Positions 32,651 to 40,621 are shown, counted from the first letter of the stretch. The stretch is 64,000 bases of DNA from Planctomycetota bacterium (GCA_016712285.1 JADJRK010000001.1:3038001-3102000), one strand, 5' to 3'. Notes: generated by a model not told the origin, from the sequence alone. A program made the numbers and translations.

Positions 32651-34934
32651 TCATCGCGTATTCGGGGATCTCGCTCAGGTCAATTCCCGCCAGCTTGGCG
32701 GCCTCTTTGACCGCGCCCGTGAACATGCTGTCTTCCTGCAGGTCAACGCCGATGTCTGCCATGCGGGCGCGCACTTCGCGTCGCACGAGGTAGCGCAAAT
32801 CTTCTTTCTCGATCTGCAGATTCAGCGTGGCGTAGAGTTCATCCAGCCCGGGCCACGCCGCGAGGTTGCGGCCGTCGCCCTGCGCCAGCTTTTTCAACTG
32901 TTCGCCGTCTGTGTCGGCGACCAGCTTGGCCAGGTACGCGCCAAAGTCTTTGCTCTCGACAGCCTGCTCGAACTGGTCGTAAATCCAGCCCTCGAAAAGC
33001 CGCGGGTGCAGCTCTGCATCGGGCTCAACTCCGCGGTCGTACCAAGCCACGGCGCTGACCGGCCCGTGAAAGCGCGCCACCGTCAGCAGCAGCGCGGCGG
33101 TCTTGCCGTCGTCGTCCAGCTCTTTGCCGTTCAGCGGAATCAGCTCTTGCACGATGGCGCGGCCGAAGGTGCGCGTGCCGGCGATGCGCGCGCGTTTGTG
33201 CTCGCGCAACGCACCGGCCAGCACTTCGCCGGCGTCGGCGGTGCCGCCGTTGACCAGCACCACCAGCGGCGTTGCCGTGTCGGGCTCGGCGTTGCTGGTG
33301 CGGTACTCGGTCTTGGGCGCAAGTTCGCCGCTGCGACCCATGCTGAACGTGACCAGCATGTCCTTGGCCAGGAACAGGCTGGCAACCTGGGCCGCGGCTT
33401 CAACACTGCCGCCCGCACAGTTGCGCAGGTCCAGGATCAACGCCTTGGCCTTGGCTTCGCGCAGGCTTGCCACGGCTTCCTTGACGCGGGCGGGCGACGC
33501 AGCGTTCAGTTCCACGACGTGCACCATGCCGATGCCGCCGGGCAGCATCTCCTGCGTGACGGCCTCGTAGTCCGGCGCCTTGTGCGTGACGTGCACCCAG
33601 CGCGACAACAGCCAGCCATCGCGGAAAATGTTCAGGCCCAGCGACGTGCCCACCGCGCCCTGGAACTGTGTGATGGCTTCGTCCAGCGGCAGAAGTTGAA
33701 AGGGCTCTGTCTCATCGGGAAGCGTGCTGGAATCAATTCGCAGCTTGTGCACATCGGCCGGGGTTACACCACGCACAACGCGATAAATGCGGTCGCCCGC
33801 GCGAATGCCCGCCTGCTCAGCCGGGCTGCCCGGCTTGACGCTGAGCACGCGAGTCAGGCGCACCTGACGGTCTTCGCTGGCGCGGGCGCTGCCCAGCATC
33901 AGCCCAAGTGTGGGCGCGGCGAAGCGGCGAATCTCGCCGGCGTCGCGCAGCTGGTTGTCTTCCAGCAGGCAGGTGTAGGGGTCCATGCCCTCGAGCATGC
34001 GGTTGGCGGCTGCGTACAGAAGCTTGCGGCCGGAAATCGCGTCGGGGTAGATGTAGCGCTCCTTGATCATGCGCTCGAGGTTGTCGAGCAGGCGGGTGTC
34101 GATCTTCTCGACCTTTTCCATGCCGGGGTGTGTGCCCTCAAGCACGGCTTCGAAGCGTTTCAGCGCGCGCTCATAATCCAGTGCCCGCTGGGCAACGCGG
34201 CCGCGCAGGGTGGGCTCCTCGGCCAGCATTTCAAGGATCGGCTTGCTGTCGGCGTTGATCTGGTTGATTTCACCCAGTGCCAGCGCGGCGATGATCTTGA
34301 AGCTGTCGCTATCGCTGGCCAGCATCTCGCGCAGCACCTTGGTCGCATTGGTGTCGCGCGAACTGCGCCACAGGGCAATTGCCAGCGGCGCGCGCACTTC
34401 GGGCTCATACACCTGCTCGGTCACGGCTTTACGCAACAGCTCTTCGTGGCGGGTGCTGGCGACGGCGCCCAGCACTTCGGCTGCGGCAATGCGGTCAGCA
34501 GCAGCGCCATCGGCCACCACAATCGACAGCAGGCCCTTCACGCCAAAGTCCCAGCCGCCGTTGTCGAGGCTGCCGAGTGTCCATGCGGCGCGATATCCGG
34601 CGATGCGGGGGATGACAGGCAGCTTGGGCACACGGGCCTGCAACTCCGGCGCGATGGTTTTGCCCAGGTCTTCGATGCTTTCGGCGATGCGGAATGACTC
34701 GGGCAGCGTCTTTACGGCCTCAAGACGATCCAGCAGGCCGTTGAGTTCTTTCAGCAGGCCCTCGCGGGTGGCTTTGCTCGCGGGGCCGGCGTTGTCGCCT
34801 TCCTTTTGTACCAGGACTTCATCCAGGCCGGTGCGTTCAGCAGCTGGCGTGGGTGCCGGTGCTGGCGGCGGCGCGTCCGTGCGCGAGCAGGCGGCGAGCA
34901 GGCACAGGGCAAGCAGAATTGCAGACTTCTTCAT
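32640..34934 (-). CDS. S41 (CtpA-like) peptidase-domain lipoprotein lacking the catalytic dyad
   Basis: 764 residues from ATG 34934. The lipobox is LLAACSRT (Cys16). Residues about 105-265 are HEAT-like helices, 285-330 a CtpA-type N-terminal region, about 345-440 a PDZ domain (VKPGSPAEQAGIRAGDRIYRV), and 450-620 the S41 fold (ALILDLRNCAGGSVEAAAQVASLFL, LVVLVNGGTADAGEVLAGAL, IAGTRTFGRAIVQELIPL). Active S41 enzymes read TAS/SAS where this reads TAD (Asp567) and FGK where this reads FGR (Arg592). Nucleophile and base are therefore both replaced, so it is probably a non-catalytic binding or scaffolding protein. Alternatively another residue is used. It may anchor protein complexes at the periplasmic face. 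Confidence 0.85.
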   Translation of the reverse strand: MKKSAILLALCLLAACSRTDAPPPAPAPTPAAERTGLDEVLVQKEGDNAGPASKATREGLLKELNGLLDRLEAVKTLPESFRIAESIEDLGKTIAPELQARVPKLPVIPRIAGYRAAWTLGSLDNGGWDFGVKGLLSIVVADGAAADRIAAAEVLGAVASTRHEELLRKAVTEQVYEPEVRAPLAIALWRSSRDTNATKVLREMLASDSDSFKIIAALALGEINQINADSKPILEMLAEEPTLRGRVAQRALDYERALKRFEAVLEGTHPGMEKVEKIDTRLLDNLERMIKERYIYPDAISGRKLLYAAANRMLEGMDPYTCLLEDNQLRDAGEIRRFAAPTLGLMLGSARASEDRQVRLTRVLSVKPGSPAEQAGIRAGDRIYRVVRGVTPADVHKLRIDSSTLPDETEPFQLLPLDEAITQFQGAVGTSLGLNIFRDGWLLSRWVHVTHKAPDYEAVTQEMLPGGIGMVHVVELNAASPARVKEAVASLREAKAKALILDLRNCAGGSVEAAAQVASLFLAKDMLVTFSMGRSGELAPKTEYRTSNAEPDTATPLVVLVNGGTADAGEVLAGALREHKRARIAGTRTFGRAIVQELIPLNGKELDDDGKTAALLLTVARFHGPVSAVAWYDRGVEPDAELHPRLFEGWIYDQFEQAVESKDFGAYLAKLVADTDGEQLKKLAQGDGRNLAAWPGLDELYATLNLQIEKEDLRYLVRREVRARMADIGVDLQEDSMFTGAVKEAAKLAGIDLSEIPEYAMISK

Positions 34935-35084
34935 GGGCGTCCTCAACCGCCAGATTATCAGACAGGCGGCCTTGAGCTTATACGCAGTGAGCCAAAGAGA
35001 CAGTCCCCTTTTCTGGCGCGGCAGAGGCAGGTCACAGGGTTGGTGCGCGAACGCCAGGCTAGTCACTAAGGCAGAAGACCCTCG

Positions 35085-35220
35085 GCCACTGAGTACACGG
35101 ATGTTCACGGAGGGCTAAAAGGCTACAGGACAGGCAGGATGCCAAGGAGTGAACCCCGCACCCTGCTTGTCCTGTTCGCTAGTATTGCCTTACTGCTAGT
35201 ACGTCCGTGATCTCCGTGGC
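35085..35220. repeat. Imperfect inverted repeat in the 390-base gap before arsR
   Basis: The gap 34935-35324 contains no gene. Within it, 35085-35101 pairs with 35204-35220 (14 of 17), and 35125-35142 pairs with 35158-35175 (16 of 18), making a nested, MITE-like or REP-like hairpin. The CACGGA/TCCGTG words resemble dispersed non-coding repeats seen in several high-GC phyla. The gap also contains the ars operator at 35296. Confidence 0.6.
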
Positions 35221-35295
35221 TGCTTTGTGCTTTTCAGCAGAGGCCTGGGAGCTGCGGGCAGGTGGGGCAAGATTTTTTGGCTTTTAGGAATGCAG

Positions 35296-35315
35296 ATAAC
35301 CGCTTATGCGGTTAT
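35296..35315. promoter_or_regulatory. Palindromic ArsR operator
   Basis: ATAACCGC TTAT GCGGTTAT is a perfect 8-bp-arm palindrome with a 4-base spacer, 9 bases before the arsR start at 35325. Such sites are the usual targets of ArsR/SmtB repressors, released by arsenite. Confidence 0.75.
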
Positions 35316-35324
35316 ATTCATGCC

Positions 35325-35705
35325 ATGGATGAGCTTGCCAACATCTTCAAAGCACTCGGCGATGAAACCCGCCTCAAGCTGGTCGCCTTGCTCCTTCGCC
35401 ACGGCGAGCTGTGCGTCTGCGATCTCGAGCACGTGATCGGCGCCAGCCAGAGCAAGACTTCCCGCCACCTCCGCTATCTGCTGCACGCGGGGCTCGTCAC
35501 CGACCGCCGAGAAGGCGTCTGGTCTTACTACAAACTGGCCGGTGAATCGGACGACCGTATCAAACTGCTCCGTTCAACCTTGAAGCGACTGCTTACCCCT
35601 GAGCTTACCCAACAGCTCGAAACCGGCTTCGTCAGCTGGTGCTGCGCGCCGGGCAGCAACTGCTCGCCCGCCGCCGCAAAGTCACTGGCAAACGCAGCGA
35701 AATGA
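35325..35705 (+). CDS. arsR: ArsR-family arsenite-responsive repressor
   Basis: 126 residues. It binds the palindrome at 35296-35315 and leaves when arsenite binds. The winged HTH shows ALGDETRLKLVALLLRHGELCVCDLEHVIGASQSKTSRHLRYLLHAGLVTDRREGVWSYY. The metal motif ELCVCDLE contains Cys30 and Cys32 (classical As(III) site, with a further Cys possible in the C-terminal WCCAPGSNC). It is the first gene of arsR-arsI-acr3-arsC; arsI starts eight bases later. Start ATG 35325 lies right behind the operator. Confidence 0.93.
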   Translation: MDELANIFKALGDETRLKLVALLLRHGELCVCDLEHVIGASQSKTSRHLRYLLHAGLVTDRREGVWSYYKLAGESDDRIKLLRSTLKRLLTPELTQQLETGFVSWCCAPGSNCSPAAAKSLANAAK

Positions 35706-35712
35706 GGAAACC

Positions 35713-36309
35713 ATGAAAACTCGAATCCACATCAGTGTTCCCGTCAGCAACCTTGAGGCCAGCAAGGTCTTCTACTCGCGGCTGTTTGGCACCGCCCCCA
35801 GCAAGGTCAAGGCCGACTACGCCAACTGGCGCCTCGACACGCCCGCGCTGCACCTGGCGCTGGTGTACGCGCCGCAGGCTGTGCAGGAGCCCAGCACAGT
35901 TCGCCACTTCGGCGTGGAGCTGTTCGACAACGCCGAGCTGAGCGACTGGCGCGCGCGCGCCGAGAAAGCCGGCATGGAGTTGCGCATCGAAGAGCAGGTG
36001 ACCTGCTGCTACGCCGTCGCCGACAAGTTCTGGGCGCAGGACCCGGACGGCAACGAGTGGGAATTCTGGGTCCGCAGCGAAGAAGCCGAAGCCATGCACG
36101 GCGAACAGCGTCAGGCCAAGGAAGGCGAATGCTGCGCCCCCGCCTCCGCCGAGGCTACGGCGGGCAAGCCCGCAAGCGCCCTGGCTACGGCAGGCAGGCC
36201 TTCCACCGCCAAGGCAGAACCTGCCATGGCAGGAGCCGCGGCGTCACCCTGCTGCACGCCGACCCAGAAGGCTGAGGCGATTGCAGCCAACAAGGGCTGC
36301 TGCTCGTAA
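35713..36309 (+). CDS. ArsI/CadI-like VOC-superfamily dioxygenase with Cys-rich tail
   Basis: 198 residues. The first 120 residues are a vicinal-oxygen-chelate domain: His6 (IHISVPV), His65 (RHFGVEL) and Glu117 (NEWEFW) as metal ligands, and vicinal Cys98-Cys99 (TCCYAV), the pair that binds trivalent arsenicals in ArsI C-As lyases. CadI is the other close family. The tail (residues 130-198) adds three CC pairs (140-141, 180-181, 196-197), perhaps arsenite- or metal-binding. Between the first two pairs lies a tandem-repeat insertion (ASAEATAGKPASALATAGRP; bases 36142-36216). Activity as arsenical demethylase is inferred from the cysteine pair and operon. Confidence 0.8.
   Translation: MKTRIHISVPVSNLEASKVFYSRLFGTAPSKVKADYANWRLDTPALHLALVYAPQAVQEPSTVRHFGVELFDNAELSDWRARAEKAGMELRIEEQVTCCYAVADKFWAQDPDGNEWEFWVRSEEAEAMHGEQRQAKEGECCAPASAEATAGKPASALATAGRPSTAKAEPAMAGAAASPCCTPTQKAEAIAANKGCCS
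36142..36216 (+). repeat. In-frame 30-bp tandem repeat inside the arsI-like gene
   Basis: Two and a half 30-base units (36142-36171, 36172-36201, 36202-36216) with a shared GGCTACGGC(G/A)GGC core. The same unit, in the same frame, is in arsC at 37881-37955. No reading-frame change results. Confidence 0.85.
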
Positions 36310-36320
36310 GGAAGATCAGG

Positions 36321-36348
36321 GGCGGGGCGCACATGCGCCCCGCCTTTT
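36321..36348 (+). terminator. Intrinsic terminator between arsI-like and acr3
   Basis: A 10-bp stem (36321-36330 with 36335-36344) and 4-base loop are followed by TTTT (36345-36348). It would limit read-through from arsR-arsI into acr3-arsC, or act as an internal attenuator. Confidence 0.7.
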
Positions 36349-36391
36349 CACATCCTGCCCAACAAACAACCCTGCCCGTCCGGACGACTTC

Positions 36392-37519
36392 ATGCATCCA
36401 GGTGAGACCACGCCATCCAGGCTGCCGCTGTTTGAGCGCTTCCTTTCCCTGTGGATTGCGCTCGCGATTGTTGCGGGCGTGGCCCTTGGCAGCGTCGCGC
36501 CGGGAATGATGCAGCAGCTTGCCGGCCTTGAAGTCGCGCGGGTCAACGTGCTGGTTGCCGTGCTGATCTGGGTGATGATTTACCCGATGATGCTCAAGAT
36601 TGCGCCGCGCAGCATCGCGCATGTCGGGCGGCGGCCCAAGGGCATCCTGCTGACGGTCGTGATCAATTGGCTGGTAAAGCCGTTCACGATGGCGGCGCTG
36701 GCGATTCTGTTTTTCAAGTACATCTTTGCGCCCTTTGTGCCCGCTGAAGACGCGGCCCACTACATTGCGGGCATGATCCTGCTGGGCGTTGCGCCTTGCA
36801 CCGCCATGGTGTTCGTATGGAGCGACCTGACCAAGGGTGACCCCGCGTACACGCTGGTGCAGGTGACGATCAACGACCTGATTCTGGTGTTTGCGTTCGC
36901 GCCGATTGCGGGCCTTCTGCTGGGTGTCACGAACCTGTTCGTGCCGTGGGATACGCTGGTCTTTTCTGTCGTGATCTTCGTGGTGCTGCCGCTTGCAGGC
37001 GGCATGGCGACGCGGCACATGCTGATGCGCGGCAATGGCGGCGACGCCGCCGTCAACCGATTCGCCGGCAAGCTCAAACCATTCTCGATTATCGGGCTGC
37101 TGTTGACGGTGGTGCTGCTGTTCGCGTTCCAGGCAGAGACGCTGCTGGCACAGCCTTTGCGTGTCGGCTTGATCGCGGTGCCGCTGCTGATCCAGGGGTA
37201 CAGCATTTTTGCAATCGCATACGTTGTGGCGCGGCTGTTGAAGCTGGAGTTCAAAGTGGCGGCACCGGCGGCCCTGATCGGGACGTCTAACTTCTTCGAG
37301 CTGGCGGTGGCGATTGCGATCAGCTTGTTCGGTCTTGCGTCGGGTGCGGCGCTGGCCACGGTGGTGGGCGTGCTGATCGAGGTGCCGATGATGCTGTCAC
37401 TGGTCAAGTTCGCCAATCGCACGAGCCACTGGTTCCCCGCGCCCGCCGTGAATGGCGCGATAGCGCCGGTCGTGCCGCTGAAGCCGGAGGCTGCACCAGC
37501 CGACACGGGCGCGCTATGA
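36392..37519 (+). CDS. acr3: ACR3-family arsenite efflux permease
   Basis: 375 residues with ten expected membrane segments. ACR3 exports As(III) using the proton-motive force. The essential cysteine is in GMILLGVAPCTAMVFVWSDLTKGD (Cys136), and the later conserved glutamate is in GVLIEVPMMLSLV. The N-terminus LPLFERFLSLWIALAIVAGVALG and the pore segment FAIAYVVARLLKLEF...IGTSNFFELAVAIAISLFG match the bacterial subgroup. The start lies after a terminator-like hairpin with no strong ribosome-binding site, so it may have its own promoter or rely on read-through. arsC follows 13 bases downstream. Confidence 0.95.
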   Translation: MHPGETTPSRLPLFERFLSLWIALAIVAGVALGSVAPGMMQQLAGLEVARVNVLVAVLIWVMIYPMMLKIAPRSIAHVGRRPKGILLTVVINWLVKPFTMAALAILFFKYIFAPFVPAEDAAHYIAGMILLGVAPCTAMVFVWSDLTKGDPAYTLVQVTINDLILVFAFAPIAGLLLGVTNLFVPWDTLVFSVVIFVVLPLAGGMATRHMLMRGNGGDAAVNRFAGKLKPFSIIGLLLTVVLLFAFQAETLLAQPLRVGLIAVPLLIQGYSIFAIAYVVARLLKLEFKVAAPAALIGTSNFFELAVAIAISLFGLASGAALATVVGVLIEVPMMLSLVKFANRTSHWFPAPAVNGAIAPVVPLKPEAAPADTGAL

Positions 37520-37532
37520 GGGCGGAGAGCGC

Positions 37533-38045
37533 ATGACCTGGCAAGACGACGTCGAAGTGATCCGCAAGCTGAAGCCCAGGCACATCCTGTTCCTGTGTGT
37601 GCAGAACAGCGCGCGCAGCCAGCTTGCCGAAGGCATCGCACGCAAGTATGCGCCGCCGGGCGTGCGCATCAGCAGCGCGGGCTCATCGCCTGCGTTTGTG
37701 CGGCCACAGGCAATTGAGGCACTGGCCGAGATCGGCATTGACGCGTCAAGCCACAGCAGCAAGACGGTGGCGGACATTGACGCGGACAGTGTGGACGTCG
37801 TGATCACCCTGTGCGCCGAAGAAGTCTGCCCGGTGTTCCCGCACAGGGTCGCCAAGTTCCACTGGCCGTTGCCTGATCCCGCCTCCGCCAAGGCTACGGC
37901 GGGCGGGCCCGCCAGTGGCAAGGCTACGGCGGGCGGGCCCGTCGCTGGCAAGGCCACGACGCACATTCCCGCAGGCGATGTCGAAGCGTTTCGCAAGGTC
38001 CGCGACGAGCTGGTCAAGCGCTTGCAGGCCCTGTTCGCCGCTTAG
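37533..38045 (+). CDS. arsC: Thioredoxin-coupled arsenate reductase (LMW-PTP type) with repeat insertion
   Basis: 170 residues, about 25-30 longer than the usual 130-145. The low-molecular-weight phosphatase loop is CVQNSARSQ (Cys22). The redox pair Cys94 and Cys99 lies in TLCAEEVCP, as in the Staphylococcus/Bacillus-type enzyme that uses thioredoxin. After HWPLPDP, where normal enzymes continue into the C-terminal helix, residues about 118-141 are ASAKATAGGP-ASGKATAGGP-VAGKA. Their DNA (37881-37955) is a 30-base tandem repeat like that in the arsI-like gene. The helix GDVEAFRKVRDELVKRLQAL then resumes, so function is probably kept. Confidence 0.92.
   Translation: MTWQDDVEVIRKLKPRHILFLCVQNSARSQLAEGIARKYAPPGVRISSAGSSPAFVRPQAIEALAEIGIDASSHSSKTVADIDADSVDVVITLCAEEVCPVFPHRVAKFHWPLPDPASAKATAGGPASGKATAGGPVAGKATTHIPAGDVEAFRKVRDELVKRLQALFAA
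37881..37955 (+). repeat. In-frame 30-bp tandem repeat inside arsC
   Basis: Two full units (37881-37910, 37911-37940) and a half unit (37941-37955) of GCC-x-x-x-GGC/GCC-AAGGCTACGGCGGGCGGGCCC. The core is near-identical to the repeat in the arsI-like gene 1.7 kb upstream. Confidence 0.88.
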
Positions 38046-38048
38046 GGT

Positions 38049-39746
38049 CTACAGCCCGAGTCCAAGCTGCAGCTCGATGCCGTTGAGCACGTCGCGGCCG
38101 GTGCGCAGCGCGATCTCGAGTGTGCTGCCGTTCACCCTTGCCAGCACGCTTGCGCCGGCGCCGGTGTCGCTCAGCAGGGCCCCGACGTACTTCTCGATGT
38201 TGCTGACGGTTGCGTCCACGTCGTTGGGCACACTCAGGCGCTGCTTGGCGCGGACGATGGCTTCGCCAATGCGCGCCGCGACCAGCTGGTACGCGACCGT
38301 GCCCAGCTTGCCTTCTTCTTCGGCCTTGCTAGGGCGATGCACCGTGGGCGCCAGCAGCACCCACGCCGAGTCGTTGTTCGGCTGGCACATCAGCGGCGTG
38401 AAGCCCGACTTGTTCAGGTCTTTCAGGTGCCGGTCCGACAACAGCGCGCGCAGGGGGTACTCGTCGCCGATGCCGTGGGCGTGTACCGGCAAACCCGTGA
38501 CCTCGCCGTGGGCGGCGCCGGTGTGCGACCCGGGCCAGCCGGTGGTTTCCATACTCTGGGCGACGGTCGCGCCAACCAGCCACACTGGCGAGCCCCACAG
38601 GGCAGGCATGTCGGCGCCGTGCTTGCCGCGCGTGTACGCTGGCCGGGCGATGTACGGGTTCAATGCCGCCGCCAGCCAGCGCGATTCGTCTTTGTCGCGC
38701 AGGCTGCGCCACTTTTCGAACGCTTTGCCTTCAAAGTGATTTGCGGGTGCGTCCATGCCCGCCAGCACGGTCATGTCGACGCCAAGGAAGTCTTCGCCGG
38801 CCTCGAACACCACCACGCATTGCAGCGACTGGCCGGCGTCGCCCCACTGTTGCAGCGCCTCAAGGCCCGCGGGCGTGTTGCTCACTTCGTCGGCCAGCAG
38901 CAGCATGGCCAGCGGGGCGTCATTGCTGCCTGCGCTTTCGGCGCTGTAGACACTTTCCTGCCACGCGTCGAAATCGCCGTCGTACACCTCAATGCGCGCA
39001 CCCTTGCCGCGCTTGCACAGCAGGTGCAAGCCGCGCCAGTTGCGCTCAAGGGCCTGCACGCTTTCGTGGGTAAGCACCGGGGCAAGCTGCTTCTCGAGCA
39101 GTTTTTCGGCGGCGGCGATGGCCGCGCCTACGTCGATGCCCTTCTGTCCGCCGCCCAGGCCGGCTGCAAAGCTGTCAATCGCTGACGCACCTGTATCGGG
39201 GCGTTTGGAATCCACCATGCCGAAGATCGAGTCGATCGCGGAATCGACCGAATCCTTGTTCGACTTCTCGCCGCCAGCCGCGTGCGTCGTGCCGCCGATC
39301 TTGTCGAAAACCATTTCCAGCGGCTCGCGCAATGCCGGCACGGCCTGGATGTCGGCCAGGTCGCGTTTGAAATCATTCGGCTTCAGGCTGCCATCGACGA
39401 GTCCCCGGGCGCGTCGCACAAAGTCGGCCACCGGGGCCAGCGCCTTGATGCGCGCGGCGATGTGCCGCGGCTCGAAATCCTTGATCGACGAAGGAGAGAA
39501 GTCGATCTCAATGGTCTTGCCGGTGCCGAGGTGGTTTTCAACCTCGAACAGCGCGCGCGGCATGAAGTCGCTCAGGCGTTTATCGAAGTCATGGGCGTCA
39601 ATCACCGCGGGCTCGCGGGCTGCGCTGCGGTTCGCGGCGCAGAAGTTGCCCACCGCCATGATGCGCAGCGGCATTGCCTTCAGGTCGGGCAGGTCGCTCT
39701 TGCCAAATCCGAAGTCGCCCGTGAATCCCTGCACTTTGTCCGCCAT
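38049..39746 (-). CDS. Fused TssB-TssC type VI-like contractile sheath protein, orphan
   Basis: 565 residues from ATG 39746, preceded by GGAGG. Residues about 20-130 match TssB/VipA (PLRIMAVGNFCA, DFDKRLSDFMPRALFEV, IEIDFSPSSIKDFEPRHIAARIKAL). Residues 131-205 are a low-complexity linker (SVDSAIDSIF, GASAIDSFAAGLGGG). Residues 206-565 match TssC/VipB (HESVQALERNWRGLHLL, FEKWRSLRDKDESRWLAAALNPYIARPAYT, WGSPVWLVGATVAQSME, GLPVHAHGIGDEYPLRALLSDRHLKDLNKSGFTPLM). TssB and TssC normally come from two adjacent genes and form the contractile sheath of the type VI secretion system. Here they are one chain and no other tss gene (Hcp, VgrG, ClpV, baseplate) is near. Function may be a sheath needing genes elsewhere, or something else. 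Confidence 0.75.
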   Translation of the reverse strand: MADKVQGFTGDFGFGKSDLPDLKAMPLRIMAVGNFCAANRSAAREPAVIDAHDFDKRLSDFMPRALFEVENHLGTGKTIEIDFSPSSIKDFEPRHIAARIKALAPVADFVRRARGLVDGSLKPNDFKRDLADIQAVPALREPLEMVFDKIGGTTHAAGGEKSNKDSVDSAIDSIFGMVDSKRPDTGASAIDSFAAGLGGGQKGIDVGAAIAAAEKLLEKQLAPVLTHESVQALERNWRGLHLLCKRGKGARIEVYDGDFDAWQESVYSAESAGSNDAPLAMLLLADEVSNTPAGLEALQQWGDAGQSLQCVVVFEAGEDFLGVDMTVLAGMDAPANHFEGKAFEKWRSLRDKDESRWLAAALNPYIARPAYTRGKHGADMPALWGSPVWLVGATVAQSMETTGWPGSHTGAAHGEVTGLPVHAHGIGDEYPLRALLSDRHLKDLNKSGFTPLMCQPNNDSAWVLLAPTVHRPSKAEEEGKLGTVAYQLVAARIGEAIVRAKQRLSVPNDVDATVSNIEKYVGALLSDTGAGASVLARVNGSTLEIALRTGRDVLNGIELQLGLGL

Positions 39747-39770
39747 GCAACACCTCCGGCCGCATCCTAG

Positions 39771-39804
39771 CAAAAGACAGGGCACGGGCATCGTGCCCGT
39801 GCCC
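39771..39804 (-). terminator. Intrinsic terminator downstream of the Mo-carrier-like gene
   Basis: An 11-bp perfect stem (39780-39790 with 39794-39804) is followed on the minus strand by TGTCTTTTGC. It lies between the stop at 39828 and the tssBC start. Confidence 0.7.
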
Positions 39805-39827
39805 CATGGGATTGTGCATTGCAGACG

Positions 39828-40295
39828 TTAGCGGAACACGCGCAGCAGCAGGTCCTTGACCGCGCCGTGCAGGCCGGCGGCTTCGGATTCGCGGCTGCCT
39901 GCGACGTTGAGCGTCTTGATGTCGTGCTCTTCAAGCCATTCGCGCACGGTCTTGACCGCGTAGTCGGTGGCCTCGGCGTTCAGGTCGAGGTGCAGGATGG
40001 GCTTGCTGTGCTTGCGTGCAAGTTCAGCGGTGAGTTTGCTGCCGCCTGAGAGGCGGCCAAAGGTGCAGATGAGAGTGCCGTCGCCCTCGGCGACGTTGGC
40101 TTCGGTGCGGTCGGGGTAGTCGCGCGAGTCAACTTCGCTGAGCTGATAGCGCGGCGGAATTACACCGTCTTCTGACTTGCGGCCCTTGGGGCAGCGGCCA
40201 CCGTGGGCAATTGCCAGCTCAATCGCGGCATCCAGCGCGCCGCGGTCGGCGCCGGTTTGTCCGCCGGAGATAATGGTGGCAACAACTAGCTTCAT
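39828..40295 (-). CDS. Putative molybdenum-carrier-like Rossmann protein
   Basis: 155 residues from ATG 40295 with GAGGA upstream; ATG 40307 is also in frame. The family pattern of putative molybdenum carriers is clear: ISGGQTGADRGALDAAIELAIAHGG, RCPKGRKSEDGVIPPRYQLSEVDSRDYPDRTEANVAEGDGTLI, then TFGRLSGGSKLTAELARKHSKPILHLDL. The fold is Rossmann/LOG-like and the ligand may be a nucleotide-like or molybdate compound; the carrier name comes from structure-based family annotation and is not proven. It is a stand-alone gene upstream of a terminator. Confidence 0.85.
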   Translation of the reverse strand: MKLVVATIISGGQTGADRGALDAAIELAIAHGGRCPKGRKSEDGVIPPRYQLSEVDSRDYPDRTEANVAEGDGTLICTFGRLSGGSKLTAELARKHSKPILHLDLNAEATDYAVKTVREWLEEHDIKTLNVAGSRESEAAGLHGAVKDLLLRVFR

Positions 40296-40621
40296 CTTGG
40301 TCCTCATCACAGGCGCATCCGTCTCGGGAAACAAAATTGCCGTGGGTTGTCCCACAGCGGCGCGGAATCATAACGAGAATTGCGCCAACGACCGAAAGAA
40401 ATCCAAGATTCCGTTTCATCGCTCGCGGGCACCAGAATATGACAGGTGTCTTACAATGCGGGTGCCTCGCAAGCCCTAAAAATGGGCAGCAGCCGGCAAA
40501 TCTGCCACCGGGTACCGCTGCACAACCGGACAGCTCGGGCGAAAAACTCGTTCGAAAAAGTGGCCGGCACCTGCCCTGACCAGCCGACTCGCAGGCCGTG
40601 ACAGCTTGCTACAATCCGCTC
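40296..40621. other. Intergenic region of 326 bases without a supported gene
   Basis: No RNA gene or repeat is evident. A minus-strand open frame starting at 40419 looks like a signal peptide (MKRNLGFLSVVGAILVMI) but then runs into the Mo-carrier gene in another frame, so it may be the start of a decayed gene. A promoter for the next gene is at 40610-40615. Confidence 0.5.
40610..40615 (+). promoter_or_regulatory. Putative -10 box TACAAT, leaderless start
   Basis: TACAAT ends 6 bases before the ATG at 40622 with no Shine-Dalgarno site between. Confidence 0.45.

Noticed and set aside
32580..34697. 705-residue plus-strand open frame opposite the S41-like gene
   Set aside because: The opposite strand has a signal peptide, lipobox, PDZ and S41 motifs; this frame has none and is compositional.
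36142..37955. The two 30-base repeat runs as a CRISPR array
   Set aside because: Units are contiguous with no spacers, lie inside coding sequence in frame, and no cas gene is present.
40219..40419. Minus-strand 66-residue frame starting MKRNLGFLS
   Set aside because: It looks like a signal peptide but runs into the Mo-carrier gene in another frame and lacks a ribosome-binding site; at most a gene remnant.
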